In this document: positions 1-9,285 of the stretch, in pieces
How the letters are laid out: each line of letters opens with the position of its first letter
Numbering within the stretch: the first letter of the stretch is position 1
Assembly (NCBI GenBank): GCA_002360455.1
Contig: DEQQ01000059.1
Span: 1 to 34,464, forward strand
DNA from: Saprospiraceae bacterium UBA3362
GTDB taxonomy: Bacteria > Bacteroidota > Bacteroidia > Chitinophagales > Saprospiraceae
Direction: 5' to 3'
Length of the DNA: 34,464 nucleotides
Program-made: the position numbers and the translations under genes
The notes under the pieces: generated by a model
Seen by the model: only the letters and a program-made list of their open reading frames with translations
What the model was told of the DNA's origin: nothing
The model's database searches: none

Positions 1-2739
1 CCGGAGCATATCAAACAAATGGTGGAAGGAGTTCAAGGAGTAAAACCACGAAAAGTGATTTCTTCAAATCGCTATCAGACCACAATGCTTTCAGGTTTAG
101 AGCCTTTTGTATTTCGTCCCGAAATAAATTTTGTAAATGTTGGTGAGCGAACAAATGTTACAGGATCTAAAGTCTTTGCAAAATATATTCTCAATAATCA
201 ATATGACGAAGCTCTTTCGGTAGCACGTCAGCAGGTTGAAGCCGGTGCTCAAGTAATTGATGTAAACATGGATGAAGGCTTATTGGATGGTGTGAAGGCA
301 ATGAAAGAATTTCTCTTGCTTATAAGTTCAGAGCCGGAGATCACCAAAGTTCCTGTGATGATCGATAGCTCCAAATGGGAAGTATTGGAAGAGGGTTTAA
401 AATGTCTACAGGGTAAATCCATTGTCAATTCTATTTCCTTGAAGGAAGGAGAAACAAAATTTTTAGAACAAGCTTCACTGGTAAAAAAATACGGAGCAGC
501 TGTAATCGTTATGGCCTTTGACGAACAGGGTCAAGCAGATACAATAGAAAGAAAAGTTGAAATTTGTAAAAGAGCTTATCAACTTCTTACGGATAAACTT
601 TTTTTCAATCCTAATGATATTATTTTTGACCCCAATATTTTTGCTGTAGCGACAGGAATAGAGGAGCATAATAATTACGCTATTCATTTTATTGAAGCTA
701 CAAAACAAATTAAGGCTAGCTGTCCGGGTTCGAGAATAAGCGGAGGAGTAAGCAATCTGTCTTTTTCATTTAGAGGAAATGAGCCTGTAAGACAGGCCAT
801 GCACTCTGCATTCCTTTATCATGCTATAAAAGCTGGAATGGATATGGGCATTGTGAATGCAGGACAAATCGATGTGTATGATCAAATTGATCCCGAACTT
901 TTGGTTCTGGTAGAAGATGTCTTATTCAACCGAAGAGCAGATGCAACGGAACGGTTGACGGATTTTGCAGAGAAAATAAAACTCAATGGAAAAAAGGAAA
1001 GCAAAGCAATCGAACTATGGAGAACATACCCGGTACAAGACAGGCTAAAATATGCTTTAATCAAAGGCATCTCTGAATATGTGGTAGAAGATACCAAACT
1101 AGCTTTAGAAGAATTAAAAAAGCCAATACTTGTCATCGAAGGTCCATTGATGGCGGGAATGAATGAGGTAGGAGATCTATTTGGAGCCGGGAAAATGTTT
1201 CTTCCTCAAGTGGTCAAATCTGCTCGTGTAATGAAACAGGCTGTAGCTTATCTTACTCCCTTCATGGAAGCCGAAGCAAGAACAGGAAGCAGCTCAAAAG
1301 GAAAAATTCTTTTGGCTACAGTAAAAGGTGATGTTCATGATATAGGAAAAAATATTGTAGGCGTTGTCCTTTCATGTAATAATTATGAAATAGTGGATCT
1401 AGGAGTTATGGTTTCTTGTGATCAAATTCTAAATAAAGCTCAAGAAATTTCTGCGGATATCATTGGACTGAGTGGATTAATTACTCCAAGTCTTGATGAA
1501 ATGGTTTATGTTGCTTCTCAAATGCAAAAAAGAAAAATGAAACAACCCCTGCTCATCGGCGGTGCAACCACTTCTAAATTGCATACTGCTATTAAAATTG
1601 AGCATGAATATGACGAACCCGTGGTTCATGTTTTGGATGCATCCAGAGCCGTTGGAGTTGTTTCCTCTTTACTTTCTGATGACCCATCTCATCGAGAAGA
1701 ATTTATCCAATCCACAAAAGCTGAATATGCTCGTGTGAGAGATCAAAGACAAAATAGAAATAACTCAAGGAATTTGATCACCATAGAAGATGCAAGGAAA
1801 AATAAATGGACCTGTGACTGGAATAGCTATTCTATCCCGATTCCTAAAAAACTCGGAGTCTATCGATTTCCTGAAATTCCATTGGAGCTATTAGTGCAAT
1901 ATATTGATTGGACTCCATTCTTCCAAAGTTGGGAACTGGCCGGTAAGTTTCCGGCTATTCTCGAAGATGAACTGGTTGGTCAAGAAGCCTGCAAGCTATA
2001 TCATGATGCGCAAGAATTAATTCAAAAACTCATTCAAGGAAAATTAATCAAAGCAAAAGCAATCATAGGTTTATTTGAAGCCAACAGTATAAATGATGAT
2101 GATATTGAAATTTCGATTTCTCCAAATAAAAAATTAATAGTTCATCATTTGAGGCAACAAATTCAAAAAGCAAGTGGACAACCAAATTATTGTCTGTCAG
2201 ATTTTATTGCCCCAAAAATTTCTCAAAAGCAAGATTATATTGGAGCATTTGCAGTTTCGGTTGGTTTTGGTGTAAACGAATTAGTTCAGCATTATGAGCA
2301 CCAACATGATGATTATTCTGCCATAATGATAAAAGCAATAGCCGATCGGTTTGCCGAAGCCTGCGCAGAGTATATGCATGAAAAAATTAGAAAGACTTAT
2401 TGGGCTTATGCTTCACAAGAACATTTTGATAATGCAGACTTAATTGCAGAACAGTATCAAGGCATTCGGCCGGCTCCGGGTTATCCGGCTTGCCCGGAAC
2501 ACACAGAAAAAGATCTTTTGTGGGAATTGTTGGATGTGGAACAAAATACAGGAATAAAACTTACAGATTCCAAAGCAATGAATCCGGCTGCATCAGTGAG
2601 CGGATGGTATTTTTCTCACCCCGATGCTAAGTACTTTGGTATAAGTGAAATTGGTGAAGATCAAGCTCAAAATTATGCTCAACGCAAGGATTGGGATCAG
2701 GAACATATGAAAAAATGGCTATCTCCGGTTTTATCTTGA
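1..2739 (+). CDS. metH: Cobalamin-dependent methionine synthase, 5'-truncated by the window edge
   Basis: Transfers a methyl group from methyl-tetrahydrofolate to homocysteine through cobalamin. The frame is open to base 1, and its first residues (PEHIKQMVEGVQGVKPRKV) look like the end of a homocysteine-binding domain. This is therefore probably the last ~912 residues of a ~1,230-residue fused protein and not a separate gene starting at the ATG at 19. Visible in order: pterin-binding domain (GERTNVTGS near 140-165, DVNMDEG near 258), cap domain, cobalamin domain with the B12 ligand motif DVHDIG at 1330-1347 (His codon 1336-1338), then SGLITPSLDEM and GGATTSKLHTA. The C-terminal reactivation domain has the AdoMet motif RPAPGYPACPEHTEK near 2467-2511 and GWYFSHPDAKYF. 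It ends 25 bp from convergent obg. No downstream partner is on its strand. Confidence 0.97.
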   Translation, partial: PEHIKQMVEGVQGVKPRKVISSNRYQTTMLSGLEPFVFRPEINFVNVGERTNVTGSKVFAKYILNNQYDEALSVARQQVEAGAQVIDVNMDEGLLDGVKAMKEFLLLISSEPEITKVPVMIDSSKWEVLEEGLKCLQGKSIVNSISLKEGETKFLEQASLVKKYGAAVIVMAFDEQGQADTIERKVEICKRAYQLLTDKLFFNPNDIIFDPNIFAVATGIEEHNNYAIHFIEATKQIKASCPGSRISGGVSNLSFSFRGNEPVRQAMHSAFLYHAIKAGMDMGIVNAGQIDVYDQIDPELLVLVEDVLFNRRADATERLTDFAEKIKLNGKKESKAIELWRTYPVQDRLKYALIKGISEYVVEDTKLALEELKKPILVIEGPLMAGMNEVGDLFGAGKMFLPQVVKSARVMKQAVAYLTPFMEAEARTGSSSKGKILLATVKGDVHDIGKNIVGVVLSCNNYEIVDLGVMVSCDQILNKAQEISADIIGLSGLITPSLDEMVYVASQMQKRKMKQPLLIGGATTSKLHTAIKIEHEYDEPVVHVLDASRAVGVVSSLLSDDPSHREEFIQSTKAEYARVRDQRQNRNNSRNLITIEDARKNKWTCDWNSYSIPIPKKLGVYRFPEIPLELLVQYIDWTPFFQSWELAGKFPAILEDELVGQEACKLYHDAQELIQKLIQGKLIKAKAIIGLFEANSINDDDIEISISPNKKLIVHHLRQQIQKASGQPNYCLSDFIAPKISQKQDYIGAFAVSVGFGVNELVQHYEHQHDDYSAIMIKAIADRFAEACAEYMHEKIRKTYWAYASQEHFDNADLIAEQYQGIRPAPGYPACPEHTEKDLLWELLDVEQNTGIKLTDSKAMNPAASVSGWYFSHPDAKYFGISEIGEDQAQNYAQRKDWDQEHMKKWLSPVLS

Positions 2740-2764
2740 CCTTAAAACAAGCTAAAAAGTCTGA

Positions 2765-3757
2765 TTATTGATTGATCAATTTCCAAATTAAATCTTTCAG
2801 TTCAGTCAATCCCTTATTAGTCACTGCAGAAATAAAAACCGTAGGAATAGACTTTGGCAAATCCGGTTGAATTAAAGTAAGCCACTCACTTTCTACAATA
2901 TCAGTTTTAGTTATAGCCAAGCATCTAGGCTTGTCCAGCAATTCGGGATTATATTGCTCAAGTTCATTGAGTAATATTTCATATTCTCTAGAAATGTTTT
3001 GACTATCACAGGGAATCATAAACAACAAAACGCTATTGCGCTCAATATGTCTCAAAAATCTTATTCCTAAACCTCGACCCAAATGCGCGTCTTCTATTAT
3101 GCCCGGAATATCCGCCATTACAAAACTCTTACTGTCTCGGTAAGATACTATGCCCAAGTTAGGGGTAAGTGTTGTAAATGCATAGTTGGCCACTTTTGGC
3201 CTGGCTGCAGACACAGCAGAGAGCAGTGTAGATTTTCCTGCGTTTGGAAATCCAACAAGCCCAACGTCAGCTAAAACTTTTAATTCCAACACAATCCATT
3301 GTTCCACTCCTTCTTCTCCGGGTTGACTATAATCCGGAGCCTGATGTGTTGAAGAAACAAAAAATGCATTTCCTTTGCCACCTCTTCCTCCGGGAAGAAG
3401 GATTTGTTCTTCGTCATGGGCGGTTATTTCCAATAATTTATCGCCTGTTTCAGGATCGACGGCCACAGTTCCCAACGGAACCTCAACGACAACGTCTTCT
3501 CCATCTGCCCCGGTACAATTATTTTCCCCTCCTTTTTCTCCATCCTTTGCAAAGATGTGTTTTCTGTATTTTAAATGAAGCAAAGTCCAGAGATTTGAAT
3601 TCCCTTTTAATACAATATGGCCTCCACGGCCTCCATTGCCTCCATCCGGGCCACCTTTGGGAGTACCCTTCGACCTAAAAAAATGAACAAATCCTGCTCC
3701 TCCGTGTCCGGAACGAAACATGATTTTTACATAATCAACAAAATTCTGATCTGCCAC
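2765..3757 (-). CDS. obgE: Obg/CgtA GTPase, GTG start
   Basis: Ribosome-associated GTPase acting in 50S assembly and stress signalling. The 330-residue protein has the glycine-rich Obg fold (residues 1-160, several GGxGG turns) and then the G domain: G1 GFPNAGKST 169-177, G3 DIPG 216-219, G4 TKTD 283-286 (variant of NKxD), G5 SAV 310-312. There is no long C-terminal extension. The start is GTG at 3757. The adk stop codon lies in the same frame 9 nt upstream, and the next in-frame ATG (residue 13) would cut into the conserved Obg fold, so GTG is effectively forced. It is the second gene of an adk-obg operon and is likely transcribed from the promoter upstream of adk. Confidence 0.97.
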   Translation of the reverse strand: MADQNFVDYVKIMFRSGHGGAGFVHFFRSKGTPKGGPDGGNGGRGGHIVLKGNSNLWTLLHLKYRKHIFAKDGEKGGENNCTGADGEDVVVEVPLGTVAVDPETGDKLLEITAHDEEQILLPGGRGGKGNAFFVSSTHQAPDYSQPGEEGVEQWIVLELKVLADVGLVGFPNAGKSTLLSAVSAARPKVANYAFTTLTPNLGIVSYRDSKSFVMADIPGIIEDAHLGRGLGIRFLRHIERNSVLLFMIPCDSQNISREYEILLNELEQYNPELLDKPRCLAITKTDIVESEWLTLIQPDLPKSIPTVFISAVTNKGLTELKDLIWKLINQ

Positions 3758-3766
3758 CCAATGAAA

Positions 3767-4345
3767 TTAAGAAGCAATCGGGTCAATAATATTTTGCATT
3801 GCGATAAAGATATCATCAATGCTTCCCATACCATTCACTTTATAGGCTTTTGATTGCGAATTATAATAGTCAAAGACATCGGAAGTTTTGTGTCTATACT
3901 CTTCCATTCTTTTTCTGATAATAGACTCATCACCATCATCGGTTCGTCCTGAGCTTTCTCCACGTTTTAATATGCGTCTTACTATTTCATCATCAGGAAC
4001 ATCCAATGCTACCAAGGCATTGATTTGTTCATTTTGTTCCGACAACATTTTATCCAAAGCTTCGGCTTGTGCGGTGGTGCGCGGAAATCCGTCGTAGATC
4101 ACACCCTTGACATTAACCATGGATTCTAACTTTTTCTTAAGCATATTTATAGTCACTTCATCCGGTACCAACTGTCCCTTACTCATATATTCTAAGGCCT
4201 GCAATCCCAGAGGAGTCCTAGCAGAAGTTTCTGCTCGAAATAAATCACCTGTGGAAATATGAGCCAAGCCATAACATTCCACCAAATTACTCGCCTGTGT
4301 TCCTTTACCACTTCCCGGAGGACCAAATAAAATTATATGAAGCAT
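3767..4345 (-). CDS. adk: Adenylate kinase, short-LID type
   Basis: Interconverts ATP + AMP and 2 ADP in the cytoplasm. The 192-residue protein begins MLHIILFGPPGSGKGT, with the P-loop at 8-16. It has the AMP-binding STGDLFR at 31-37, DGFPRT at 85-90 and the LID arginine region RRILKRGESSGR at 123-134. The LID is short and lacks the four-Cys zinc site of longer adenylate kinases. A longer in-frame reading back to 4378 would add 11 residues, but the ATG at 4345 matches the family N-terminus and follows a good Bacteroidota promoter (4365-4395). It is separated from downstream obg by 9 nt. Confidence 0.97.
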   Translation of the reverse strand: MLHIILFGPPGSGKGTQASNLVECYGLAHISTGDLFRAETSARTPLGLQALEYMSKGQLVPDEVTINMLKKKLESMVNVKGVIYDGFPRTTAQAEALDKMLSEQNEQINALVALDVPDDEIVRRILKRGESSGRTDDGDESIIRKRMEEYRHKTSDVFDYYNSQSKAYKVNGMGSIDDIFIAMQNIIDPIAS

Positions 4346-4364
4346 CTTCAATCGAAGTTTAAGG

Positions 4365-4395
4365 CAAAGATAATGCACAAAGCTTGGAACTCCAA
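4365..4395 (-). promoter_or_regulatory. Bacteroidota-type promoter of adk-obg, with a dyad over the -33 box
   Basis: On the minus strand TATCTTTG (4372-4365) is a perfect match to the -7 consensus TAnnTTTG, and a TTG (4395-4393) sits 20 nt upstream as the -33 box. The predicted transcript starts about 15 nt before the adk ATG at 4345. The inverted repeat CTTGGA/TCCAAG (4383-4388 and 4391-4396) overlaps the -33 box and could be an operator, although a 6-bp repeat may be chance. Confidence 0.6.
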
Positions 4396-4546
4396 GAAAA
4401 TGAATAGGTTAATCGTCCTTTTTCAAAAGCCTATATCCGTCCTAGGGGAATAATATCCAAGCTAAAATCCTGCTTTTTAATGAGGTGAAAAAAATCAACA
4501 CAATCTTTAATCAAAGTATTCGTTAAAAATCTTATTATTTGAAAAT

Positions 4547-5104
4547 ATGGATATTTTTATTCCAATCCGAACACTAAACGACGAACTGATTACATTAGTT
4601 CCATTATTTCCATCTGATTTTGAATCATTGTATTTAGCTGCTTCAGATCCTCTCATCTGGGAGCAACATCCAAATAAGGATCGCTACCAAAGAAATGTTT
4701 TCAAGAATTACTTTGATGAAGCTGTAAATAATAAAATGGCCTTCAAAATATTGGACAATAATTCCGGCAACATTATTGGCTCATCTAGGTTCTATGAATA
4801 CAATCCGGAACTTGGGTCTATCGCAATAGGTTATACTTTTTTGACTAGACAATACTGGGGAGGTAAATATAACTTTGCCTTGAAAAATTTAATGTTACAA
4901 TATGCATTCAACATTGTAGACAGAGTAATTTTCCATGTTGGAATTCTAAACAGAAGATCACAAAAAGCGATGGAGAAAATTGGCGCTCAATTGATCACTG
5001 AACCACAAGAATACAGTAGATTCGATGAATCCAAAAATGTCCTATTTTGTATAACAAAAACCCAATGGGATGACTTTCTTAACCGTCACAACAATCGCGT
5101 TTGA
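4547..5104 (+). CDS. GNAT-family N-acetyltransferase (RimJ/RimL-like)
   Basis: Predicted acetyl-CoA-dependent acetyltransferase of 185 residues, acceptor unknown. Visible features follow the RimJ/RimL-like pattern: N-terminal RTLNDELITLVPLFPSDFESLYLAASDPLIWEQHP, central strand GNIIGSSRFYEYN (74-86), IAIGYTFLTRQYWGGKYN (92-109) with the GG-containing acetyl-CoA loop, and VGILNRRSQKAMEKIGAQ (131-148), the usual N-R-S-x-x-A-x-E-K-x-G motif. It is a monocistronic plus-strand gene between two minus-strand operons. It has a ~200 bp upstream region shared with adk, in which I could not identify a consensus promoter for this strand. The substrate could be a protein N-terminus, an amino sugar or an antibiotic; the sequence does not decide. 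Confidence 0.85.
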   Translation: MDIFIPIRTLNDELITLVPLFPSDFESLYLAASDPLIWEQHPNKDRYQRNVFKNYFDEAVNNKMAFKILDNNSGNIIGSSRFYEYNPELGSIAIGYTFLTRQYWGGKYNFALKNLMLQYAFNIVDRVIFHVGILNRRSQKAMEKIGAQLITEPQEYSRFDESKNVLFCITKTQWDDFLNRHNNRV

Positions 5105-5127
5105 ATCCCTAACTCCCATTTAGAATA

Positions 5128-6540
5128 CTAAAACGCAGAACGGCTGTGAATGAAAAACCCAAGCTCCCTTTTGTGGTTGATAGATAATTGCAATTGGGCT
5201 CGTATATTATTGTTAATGGTACATTCCCCACCCAAAGTCAATCCGGTAAGCAGTCTGTTGGATAGAGGGTTCAAAACTGCATAATGAGGGTCATTGACAT
5301 ACGAAAGATCGTTGGAAAAAACTAAGTCAAATTCGGTTTTAATTCTGATTCTTGGCTCTGATCTGAGTAACTTAAAGAAACTCCTATTTATATTAAACAA
5401 ATAAATACGGAATCCATGCCTCCACAAAATATAATCTTCTCCATTAATAACATAATATTCGTATCCTGCAACAAAATCATCCGCATAGCCTAAGGCCTTA
5501 TAAAGAGCAAATGGCTTGGGTTTTCGCAATACCTGTTCTCGTGATTTTGCATCAACAAAATAGCTTGTTCTATAATTTAGTTTTTTTATCCAGGCAAAAC
5601 TTTGTTCCAATAATAAAGATTGTATGGAATGATGATTTCCATTTTGATATAACATTCCCAATTCTAATCTATATCCCTTTGTCGGCCGAACCTGAATGTC
5701 AAGATGACTAATTTGATAGGCAACGTTAAAGGCAAACAAACGCAGTGTTCGACTTCCTTCTAAATAATAGTTCGAATTCAACGTTGCCACTGTGTCATTG
5801 ATCGTGTTATAAAAAATATCTGATCCAACCAGCAAACTGTGTGTTGCAGATGGTCGATAATAAAAATCTACATAGGCTTCTCTCCGTCTAAGCAAAATTT
5901 GATTCTCATCTCTAATTGACAAATTCTTATTGCCTGTTGTTATATAATCGATTTCTTTATTCGTTGTGAATGTTCCTCCAAACCTAAATCCAACAAACTT
6001 CTTCCTGAGCAAATAAGGGAAATCATAATTAAGCTCAAATTTATTTGTAAATCCGGTGTGATAAACAAAACGCAGTACATCACGATACCCTGATAAATTG
6101 TAATGAAATAATTTTAGGCCATAGTTTACGCGCTTCCAAGAGCGATCTTGTTCAACCCACCAAACATTGAAATTCCGATCGGCCAAATCAAAAATAGGTG
6201 CAGGAAACAACAACCAATTCTCAACAACATCAATGCTTATATTACAATAATTGACTCCTTCTCTATGATCAATGATATATCGTATATCTACTTTTGAAAA
6301 TAAATTGGTCCTAAGTAAATTGGACTTGATCCTATCCAATTGTTGGTCCAACTCTACGCATAGAATACTTTGTCCTTTTTGAATTCTGACTTCTGTTAAT
6401 ATAACACTATTTTTTGTTTTCTCATTTCCGCTGACTTCAATTCTATCTATTATATATAAGGAATCGCTAGAACTTTGAGCTTGTAGTAAATGAATGGAAA
6501 AAATAAAAATTGGTAAAAGCTTAATAGAATAGAGATGCAT
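5128..6540 (-). CDS. POTRA/beta-barrel outer membrane protein (BamA/TamA-like)
   Basis: Predicted Omp85-superfamily-like outer-membrane protein of 470 residues. An N-terminal signal peptide (MHLYSIKLLPIFIFSIHLLQAQ) is followed by one POTRA-like domain (YIIDRIEVSGNEKTKNSVILTEVRIQKGQ ... LFSKVDIRYIID) and then a strand-rich region with alternating aromatic residues ending in phenylalanine (SRSAF), as expected for a beta-barrel. It is shorter than true BamA, which has several POTRA domains and ~800 residues, so it is more likely a small accessory relative than the essential BamA. The ATG at 6540 is chosen because it gives a clean signal peptide. A TTG at 6552 would extend it by four residues into the CBS gene. 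It lies 1 nt after the stop of the CBS gene, so the two are surely co-transcribed. Confidence 0.75.
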   Translation of the reverse strand: MHLYSIKLLPIFIFSIHLLQAQSSSDSLYIIDRIEVSGNEKTKNSVILTEVRIQKGQSILCVELDQQLDRIKSNLLRTNLFSKVDIRYIIDHREGVNYCNISIDVVENWLLFPAPIFDLADRNFNVWWVEQDRSWKRVNYGLKLFHYNLSGYRDVLRFVYHTGFTNKFELNYDFPYLLRKKFVGFRFGGTFTTNKEIDYITTGNKNLSIRDENQILLRRREAYVDFYYRPSATHSLLVGSDIFYNTINDTVATLNSNYYLEGSRTLRLFAFNVAYQISHLDIQVRPTKGYRLELGMLYQNGNHHSIQSLLLEQSFAWIKKLNYRTSYFVDAKSREQVLRKPKPFALYKALGYADDFVAGYEYYVINGEDYILWRHGFRIYLFNINRSFFKLLRSEPRIRIKTEFDLVFSNDLSYVNDPHYAVLNPLSNRLLTGLTLGGECTINNNIRAQLQLSINHKRELGFFIHSRSAF

Positions 6541-6541
6541 A

Positions 6542-7201
6542 TTAAACTTCAAGAAATTTCATGAATTCGTCGTACCGATCGCGCAAATTATCTTTGTAAG
6601 TCTCATCTGAAAACACAGCTAATAAGTCTATCTCATAGCGTTCTAAAGCATTGATAACCGTAGATGGGTCAGCGCTGTTGATATTAACTGTAATTAATAT
6701 TTTTTCGGATTCTGCCTGGTCAGAAATAAAGCTATTTAAGATTACCGAATGACAGTCTTCAACCAATTGGGCAATTTTTACCAAGGAGTAATCCAATTTT
6801 CTCATTTGAATTACCAAGACTGATCCTTTGTCGGCAATACAATAGTTTCTCACAAAATACTTTAGCAAATCCGATTGGCGTACTAGACCAAGATATTGCT
6901 CATGTTCATTTATTACCGGCAATATAGAAAGTTGCTGTGAGCAACATGAGTGCCAGGAAAGAATAAATGAGTCATCATATCCGGCAGAATGAAAATCTTT
7001 GCTATGAATAAAAGCAGAACACAAACTCAGTTCAGAAACTTGGCTCAATTCATGGTCATAAACCAATCCCAGCAATTTATCTTGGTGAACCACAGGTAAT
7101 TGGTACACCTGATGCTCTTTCATTAAGTCTAATGCATACCTCACGGTATCATTTACCTTGAGTGCCTGAATTTGATTAGAAATTAATGATCCTAGTTTCA
7201 T
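6542..7201 (-). CDS. Tandem CBS-domain protein
   Basis: A 219-residue cytoplasmic protein with two CBS motifs: residues ~1-55 (SLISNQIQALKVNDTVRYALDLMKEHQVYQLPVV) and ~60-120 (ending LGLVRQSDLLKYF). A C-terminal ~95-residue domain carries IAQLVEDCHSVILNSFI and LITVNINSADPSTVINALERYEIDLLAVF, which resembles an ACT-like regulatory fold. CBS pairs usually bind adenine nucleotides, so an energy-sensing role is possible, but no effector domain is fused. The start ATG at 7201 has no alternative nearby. Downstream there is a 1-nt gap to the POTRA/beta-barrel gene; upstream 78 bp separate it from the TM2 gene. Confidence 0.8.
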   Translation of the reverse strand: MKLGSLISNQIQALKVNDTVRYALDLMKEHQVYQLPVVHQDKLLGLVYDHELSQVSELSLCSAFIHSKDFHSAGYDDSFILSWHSCCSQQLSILPVINEHEQYLGLVRQSDLLKYFVRNYCIADKGSVLVIQMRKLDYSLVKIAQLVEDCHSVILNSFISDQAESEKILITVNINSADPSTVINALERYEIDLLAVFSDETYKDNLRDRYDEFMKFLEV

Positions 7202-7238
7202 AAAAATGCAATACTACTTTGAGTTATGATGGTTGGAG

Positions 7239-7262
7239 ATAAAAAAAGTTATATTTTTTTAT
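7239..7262 (-). terminator. Possible weak AT-only hairpin after the TM2 gene
   Basis: The arms ATAAAAAAA (7239-7247) and TTTTTTTAT (7254-7262) pair around a 6-nt loop, 18 nt beyond the stop of the TM2-TPR gene. The stem contains only A-T pairs, so any terminator activity would be weak, and the feature may simply reflect base composition. Confidence 0.25.
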
Positions 7263-7279
7263 GTTAAAAAACAATTAAA

Positions 7280-8065
7280 CTATCGAAACAATTTTTTCTC
7301 TTGTTGTTCCAATAGCATTTCTGTTTTTAATTTTTTTTCATTGTTTTTTAATTCAAGTATTTCTTGCTCATGTTGTTTCAAACTGCTCATCATATCTTGC
7401 GTCAACACGAATTGATTGTTTTTCCAGGCATCAAATTCCTTTAATACTCTGATGTAGGCCAACGATTCATGGGTCAAAACTTTATTCCAGTCAGAAAATC
7501 CGAGTAACCTGGCTTGGTTAAGATGATAAAAAGACTTTGACGCTTCTTCGCTTATAGAATAGGCACAGGCAAGATTAAAATGCAGAGCCTTGTCTTCTGC
7601 ATCGAGCTCTACAGCTTTATTAAAATCTTCAATCGCGCCTTTGATGTCATAATCTTTAAATTTTTTAATTCCGGATTGTTTGAAACTCTCGCTTTCCCTT
7701 TTTCTTTTATTGAGTTCAAAATAGGTTTTCTTATTTTGAGAAGTGGTTTGGGCGTCTTCATCCATCAATATATATTGTCCTCTTCTAGTTTGCTGATTTC
7801 GAGGCATCTCTCTTCTGTTACCATATCGATCTCTAAAGAAATAAGCATTGTATTTTCTATCAAACTCATTTTGATCCATGATCATATACCGATAGGCATC
7901 ATACCATCCTATGAGAGTAGAAATAGGAAATCCAAAAAACTTGCCCACCCAAATCCAAATTGCAATGTAGGCTATTCCAAGTTCAGCCTGCCTTAAATAA
8001 AATCTGTGAGCTCCAAAACTACCTGCAAACAAAGCAAGTAAAACAGCGATCCATTTTTTCTTCAT
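7280..8065 (-). CDS. TM2-domain membrane protein with TPR-like repeats and C-terminal coiled coil
   Basis: A 261-residue protein, function unknown. Residues 1-62 form a TM2 domain: two hydrophobic helices joined by the characteristic GAHRFYL turn (18-24), then GWYDAYR (53-59). A basic linker (about 65-130) leads to a TPR-like segment (about 133-192: IKGAIEDFNKAVELDAEDKALHFNLACAY). Residues ~220-258 are rich in E, K, L and Q with heptad character (EQEILELKNNEKKLKTEMLLEQQEKKLF), probably a coiled coil. The ATG at 8065 overlaps the stop of the upstream phosphatase by one base (TAATG), so the genes are translationally coupled. This coupling suggests that the membrane-anchored TPR works with the phosphatase; that is inference. 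Confidence 0.8.
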   Translation of the reverse strand: MKKKWIAVLLALFAGSFGAHRFYLRQAELGIAYIAIWIWVGKFFGFPISTLIGWYDAYRYMIMDQNEFDRKYNAYFFRDRYGNRREMPRNQQTRRGQYILMDEDAQTTSQNKKTYFELNKRKRESESFKQSGIKKFKDYDIKGAIEDFNKAVELDAEDKALHFNLACAYSISEEASKSFYHLNQARLLGFSDWNKVLTHESLAYIRVLKEFDAWKNNQFVLTQDMMSSLKQHEQEILELKNNEKKLKTEMLLEQQEKKLFR

Positions 8066-9285
8066 TATTGCTGATATTTAAATGTGATAATAGCAATATC
8101 ATCGGGAACCTCCTGCTCTCCCTTAAATGCTAAAATATCATTCATTATCCACTCATTTATTTGTTTTGCACCGGCATGTTGATTCTCTATAAGCTGTTGC
8201 ATTCTTCGTATGGAATAATTTTGACCATTCTGATCCACAATATCAGTAAGTCCGTCAGTATAAGCAATGAGAAGGCTATCTTGTTCAAGTTTGAGTACAC
8301 CTTCTTTGATCGAGGGTAGATTTTCAAAATGTCCTATAATGGTACAGCTAGCCGGTAACTGAATCCATCTGCCTTTTTGATAAAAAATAGGAGGAGTATG
8401 TCCTGCATTAATATACCTCAATTCTTTGGCCTTGAGATCTGCCATTGCTATAAAAAAAGTCAGATATTTTTCTCCTTTGGTAATTTTTAAGACAGTTTCG
8501 TTCAGTGCTATTACGAAGGTTTCAAGGTCTCTGTATTGTAAAGCAAGATTTTGGACCAAAGCTTGAAAATTAGCCATTATCATTGCTGCAGCTATCCCCT
8601 TGCCGGATACATCTGCTATGCAAAAACAAATTCTATCCTCAGAAAATGGAATAAAATCAATATAATCACCTCCTACTTTGTAGTGGGGTTTATAAATATT
8701 GGCCAACTCATAATGTTTTCCTTTAGGCATCTCTTCAGGAATCAACATTTTGGTGACTTCTGTGGCAAATTCCAGTTCTTTTTCTTGAATTATTTGCTTT
8801 CTTACCAATCTCTTATTCTCAATAGCAACTGCAATAATATTGGTAATAGAAGTTATAAATTGAATATTATTGAAAACATCATCTCCGTTTTTAACTCCAT
8901 TGATCAAAGAATAAGCTATGGGCTCTCTTTTGTGATATACCGGGATGATAAATTCAAATTGTTGCAGATGATCATTATCCTGTGCCTTGATCGTGTGCAG
9001 TCTGGTATATTTTAAAAAATGCTTAGGCAGTTGTTCAAGATCTGTATCCTCATCCAGATTGCTGCTGACCACCGCTATCCACTTGCTATCCTCTTTGATA
9101 AATAATGCCAATTTCTCAATACTCAACTCCCAAGTAAGAAAATTCTTATACATAGCATATAAATCTTCTTGTGGCAAGTTTTCATTTATTGCTTGAGTAA
9201 TATTGAGTAATGATGTGATTTGGAGTTGCTTCAAGCTCAACTCGTTCTCCATTTTTGTCAGTATATTCTGCTCTCTATTGATCAC
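8065..9285 (-). CDS. GAF-like/PP2C serine phosphatase of the SpoIIE/RsbU family
   Basis: Predicted cytoplasmic Ser/Thr phosphatase of 406 residues. Residues ~20-160 form a GAF-like sensor (LNITQAINENLPQEDLYAMYKNFL ... FITSITNIIAVAIENKRLVRKQ), followed by a short coiled linker and a PP2C-like catalytic domain. Metal-binding motifs are intact: GGDYID 205-210, ADVSGKG 224-230, NAGHTPP 293-299, YTDGLTD 342-348 and PDDIAII 394-400. Such enzymes normally dephosphorylate anti-sigma-factor antagonists, but no STAS antagonist or HPK/anti-sigma kinase is adjacent here. The GTG at 9285 overlaps the permease stop by 4 nt (GTGA), favouring coupling. An ATG at 9252 would give a protein 11 residues shorter and cannot be excluded. 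Confidence 0.9.
   Translation of the reverse strand: MINREQNILTKMENELSLKQLQITSLLNITQAINENLPQEDLYAMYKNFLTWELSIEKLALFIKEDSKWIAVVSSNLDEDTDLEQLPKHFLKYTRLHTIKAQDNDHLQQFEFIIPVYHKREPIAYSLINGVKNGDDVFNNIQFITSITNIIAVAIENKRLVRKQIIQEKELEFATEVTKMLIPEEMPKGKHYELANIYKPHYKVGGDYIDFIPFSEDRICFCIADVSGKGIAAAMIMANFQALVQNLALQYRDLETFVIALNETVLKITKGEKYLTFFIAMADLKAKELRYINAGHTPPIFYQKGRWIQLPASCTIIGHFENLPSIKEGVLKLEQDSLLIAYTDGLTDIVDQNGQNYSIRRMQQLIENQHAGAKQINEWIMNDILAFKGEQEVPDDIAIITFKYQQ

Noticed and set aside
3083..3853. Several plus-strand ORFs over obg and adk (up to 144 residues)
   Set aside because: Antisense shadows of well-supported genes; no family similarity and low-complexity composition.
8551..9015. 154-residue plus-strand ORF antisense to the phosphatase gene
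   Set aside because: Shadow ORF; the minus-strand gene has all PP2C motifs.
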